Position numbers and translations under genes: made by a program | Source: an uncultured Verrucomicrobiota bacterium | GTDB taxonomy: Bacteria; Verrucomicrobiota; Kiritimatiellia; RFP12; UBA1067 | Assembly: GCA_946615275.1 (NCBI GenBank) | Contig: CAMOHV010000059.1 | Location: forward strand, 1 to 6,893 | Direction of reading: 5' to 3' | DNA length: 6,893 bases | Notes under the pieces: generated by a model | Told to the model about the DNA's origin: nothing | The model's database searches: none | The model's input: the letters and a program-made list of their open reading frames with translations, nothing else | Shown here: in pieces, positions 5,717 to 6,893 of the stretch | Layout of the letters: each line of letters starts with the position of its first letter | How positions within the stretch are numbered: position 1 is the stretch's first letter

Positions 5717-6670
5717 TCAGAACACCCGTTTCTTGTAAAGGTAGAAGAGGAATGCGATGAGACCGAAGGCGAAGCAGCCCGATATCGCGGCGATCACGGC
5801 GAATGCGTGCTTGAACCCCTGCATCGGCAGCTCCACGTTCATGCCGTAGGCGGACGTGATGACGGTGGGCACCGCGAGCAGGATCGCAGCCGCGGTCATG
5901 TACTTCATCACGTTCGAGAGGTTGTTGTTGATGAGCGAGGCGAAGGTGTCGAGGGTGCCGTTCAGGATGTTGGCGTGGATCGTCGCGGTCTCGAGGGCCT
6001 GCTGGTATTCGACGGCCGCGTCGTCGAGGACGTCGTGGTCGTCCTCCGTCATGTTCAGCTGGCGCGCGTGGTCGAGGCGGTTGATGAGGATGTTGTCGGC
6101 CTTGAGCGACGTCGAGAAGTAGACGAGCGCCTTCTGGAACGTGAGCAGCTTCAGGAGCACCTCGTTCGAGATGGACTCGTGCAGGGAGTCCTCGAGGTCC
6201 TCGATCTTCGAGTGCATGTCCCTCAGATAGCGCAGGAAGAGGACCGCCGCGTGCCACAGGAGGCGGAACGTGAAGCGGTTGCTCTCCCCTGGCGGGCACA
6301 CGCGGCGCATCTGGTCGAGGAACGCGCTGGTGACAGGCGTCGCGGACGAGCATATCGTTATCACGCTCTCGCCGAAGAGCACGATGCCGAGCGGCACGGT
6401 GGCGTAGGGGAGCACGGTGTCGTCGTCCTCCTCGCCGCGCACGGGGTACGGGACGTGCACGATCACGAGCGAGTATCCCTCGTCGTTCTCGAAGCGCGGC
6501 CTCTCTTCGCGGTCGAGCGGGTCGGTCAGGAAGTCACGCGGCGCGCCAGAGAAGGACAGTACCCTCTCGAGCTCGGCCGTGGTGGGGTCGGCCAGGTTCA
6601 TCCAGCATGATCCCTTGAGTTCGGTGGTCTCCTTGAGGCCTCCTCCCTCCCATCTGTATATAGCAAGCAT
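5717..6670 (-). CDS. corA: CorA-family divalent cation (Mg2+/Co2+) transporter
   Basis: 317 aa, typical for the family. CorA proteins are pentameric inner-membrane channels for Mg2+ (some members carry Co2+ or Zn2+). A soluble N-terminal domain (1-250) contains DREERPRFE (53-61) and long helical segments rich in Asp, Glu and Leu (145-250), as expected for the funnel and stalk. NNNLSNVMKYMT (248-259) leads into membrane helix 1 (about 258-277), which ends with the signature YGMN (275-278). A short loop (VELPMQG) is followed by helix 2 (about 288-312) and a basic end, KKRVF. The ATG at 6670 has AAAGGAGG 8 nt upstream. It is the first gene of an operon with der, which starts one base beyond its stop. 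The substrate cannot be told apart from sequence; Mg2+ is the family default, and the symbol is a family-level assignment. Confidence 0.93.
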   Translation of the reverse strand: MLAIYRWEGGGLKETTELKGSCWMNLADPTTAELERVLSFSGAPRDFLTDPLDREERPRFENDEGYSLVIVHVPYPVRGEEDDDTVLPYATVPLGIVLFGESVITICSSATPVTSAFLDQMRRVCPPGESNRFTFRLLWHAAVLFLRYLRDMHSKIEDLEDSLHESISNEVLLKLLTFQKALVYFSTSLKADNILINRLDHARQLNMTEDDHDVLDDAAVEYQQALETATIHANILNGTLDTFASLINNNLSNVMKYMTAAAILLAVPTVITSAYGMNVELPMQGFKHAFAVIAAISGCFAFGLIAFLFYLYKKRVF

Positions 6671-6678
6671 GCCGGCAT

Positions 6679-6686
6679 CCTCCTTT
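6679..6686 (-). promoter_or_regulatory. Ribosome binding site of corA
   Basis: AAAGGAGG, a near-perfect Shine-Dalgarno sequence, ends 8 nt before the ATG at 6670 and supports that start. Confidence 0.85.
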
Positions 6687-6715
6687 CCAATCCGGCGTTC
6701 ACGAAACGGTTATAA

Positions 6716-6744
6716 AGTATGCCATTCCGCGGGCGATTTTTCAA
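6716..6744 (-). promoter_or_regulatory. Putative sigma-70-type promoter of the corA-der operon
   Basis: On the minus strand TTGAAA (6744-6739; 5 of 6 consensus bases) and CATACT (6721-6716; 4 of 6) are 17 bp apart. They lie about 45 bp upstream of the corA start codon and within the spacer after groEL. This is moderate support. The nearby TATAAC matches the -10 box better but is too far from the TTGAAA. Confidence 0.5.
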
Positions 6745-6794
6745 CCCCAAAAACGCGCAAATTTTCCGCCCTGCATGGCCGGCGAAGATGCCGA

Positions 6795-6824
6795 AAGGGC
6801 GGCGCGGATGCCCGCGCCGCCCTT
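6795..6824 (-). terminator. Hairpin terminator candidate downstream of groEL
   Basis: A perfect 13-bp GC-rich stem (AAGGGCGGCGCGG with its inverse) surrounds a 4-nt loop and begins 27 bp after the groEL stop. The strand leaving the hairpin reads CTTTCGGC, so there are only three Ts and no proper U-tract. The position and stem strength argue for an RNA end point or 3' stability element for the groE transcript. Confidence 0.65.
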
Positions 6825-6851
6825 CCTTGCGGTCGAATCGACCGGATGGCA

Positions 6852-6893
6852 TCACATCATGCCGTCCATGCCGCCGCCCTGGCCGCCCTGGCC
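6852..6893 (-). CDS. groEL: Chaperonin GroEL, C-terminal tail only (cut by window edge)
   Basis: Only the last 13 codons and the TGA (6854-6852) are in the window. They encode GQGGQGGGMDGMM, which matches the flexible Gly/Met-rich C-terminal tail typical of GroEL, the large ring subunit of the ATP-dependent protein-folding chaperonin in the cytoplasm. The tail normally reads along the lines of GGMGGMGGMM, so the interspersed Gln and the Asp before the final Met-Met are small variations. The rest of the gene lies to the right. Identification from such a short piece rests on this tail and the strong hairpin after the stop; a different Gly/Met-rich protein end is possible but less likely. Confidence 0.8.
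   Translation of the reverse strand, partial: GQGGQGGGMDGMM

Noticed and set aside
5342..6610. Plus-strand open frame of about 420 codons across corA and der
   Set aside because: It runs antisense to two clear genes, and its product is low-complexity (Arg, Val, Glu, His-rich), as expected from the complement of GC-rich codons.
6700..6715. TATAAC as the -10 box for corA
   Set aside because: It is a good hexamer, but it lies about 24 bp from TTGAAA and no other -35 box sits at the right distance; CATACT at 17 bp fits better.
6598..6855. 85-codon minus-strand frame between groEL and corA
   Set aside because: It overlaps the groEL stop and the corA start, spans the hairpin and the promoter, and its Arg/Gly-rich product resembles nothing I know.

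Overview
The window looks like a chromosomal segment of a GC-rich bacterium. All genes read on the minus strand, so transcription runs from high to low coordinates. My best guess is a member of the PVC superphylum, such as Kiritimatiellota or a related Verrucomicrobiota/Lentisphaerota lineage. That guess rests on a very large exported protein with autotransporter-associated beta-strand repeats but no autotransporter barrel, and on sequence variants in Der. It is an inference, not a demonstrated assignment.

Layout in the direction of transcription: (1) the last 13 codons of groEL enter from the right edge and are followed by a perfect 13-bp hairpin; (2) a spacer of about 180 bp carries a recognisable promoter and a good ribosome binding site for a CorA-type divalent metal transporter (317 aa); (3) der, a double-domain GTPase of 50S ribosome assembly (465 aa), starts one base after the corA stop, so the two form a tight operon; (4) a spacer of about 240 bp, visibly richer in A+T than the genes, holds a 7-bp tandem repeat that supplies the der stop codon, an 8-bp tandem repeat, two inverted repeats and a perfect-consensus sigma-70 promoter; (5) that promoter drives a 1355-aa exported beta-solenoid protein that fills the left 60% of the window and ends 5 bases before the edge.

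The housekeeping part (groEL, corA, der) is ordinary. The accessory part is the giant protein. It consists of three tandem modules of about 420 residues with landmarks in step (Tyr-x-Gly-x-Trp entry, Gly-Gly strand, Asn/Lys-Gly-His, Leu-Ser-Gly-Gly, Gly-Ser-x-Ser-Ser exit). It has an unusually long N-terminal region before its signal hydrophobic core, 22 cysteines after the likely cleavage site, and no C-terminal barrel, sorting motif or membrane anchor that I can see. Its strong promoter suggests a plentiful surface or secreted protein. How it is retained or released cannot be read from this window.

I saw no tRNA, rRNA, CRISPR array, transposase, phage gene or plus-strand gene that I could support.
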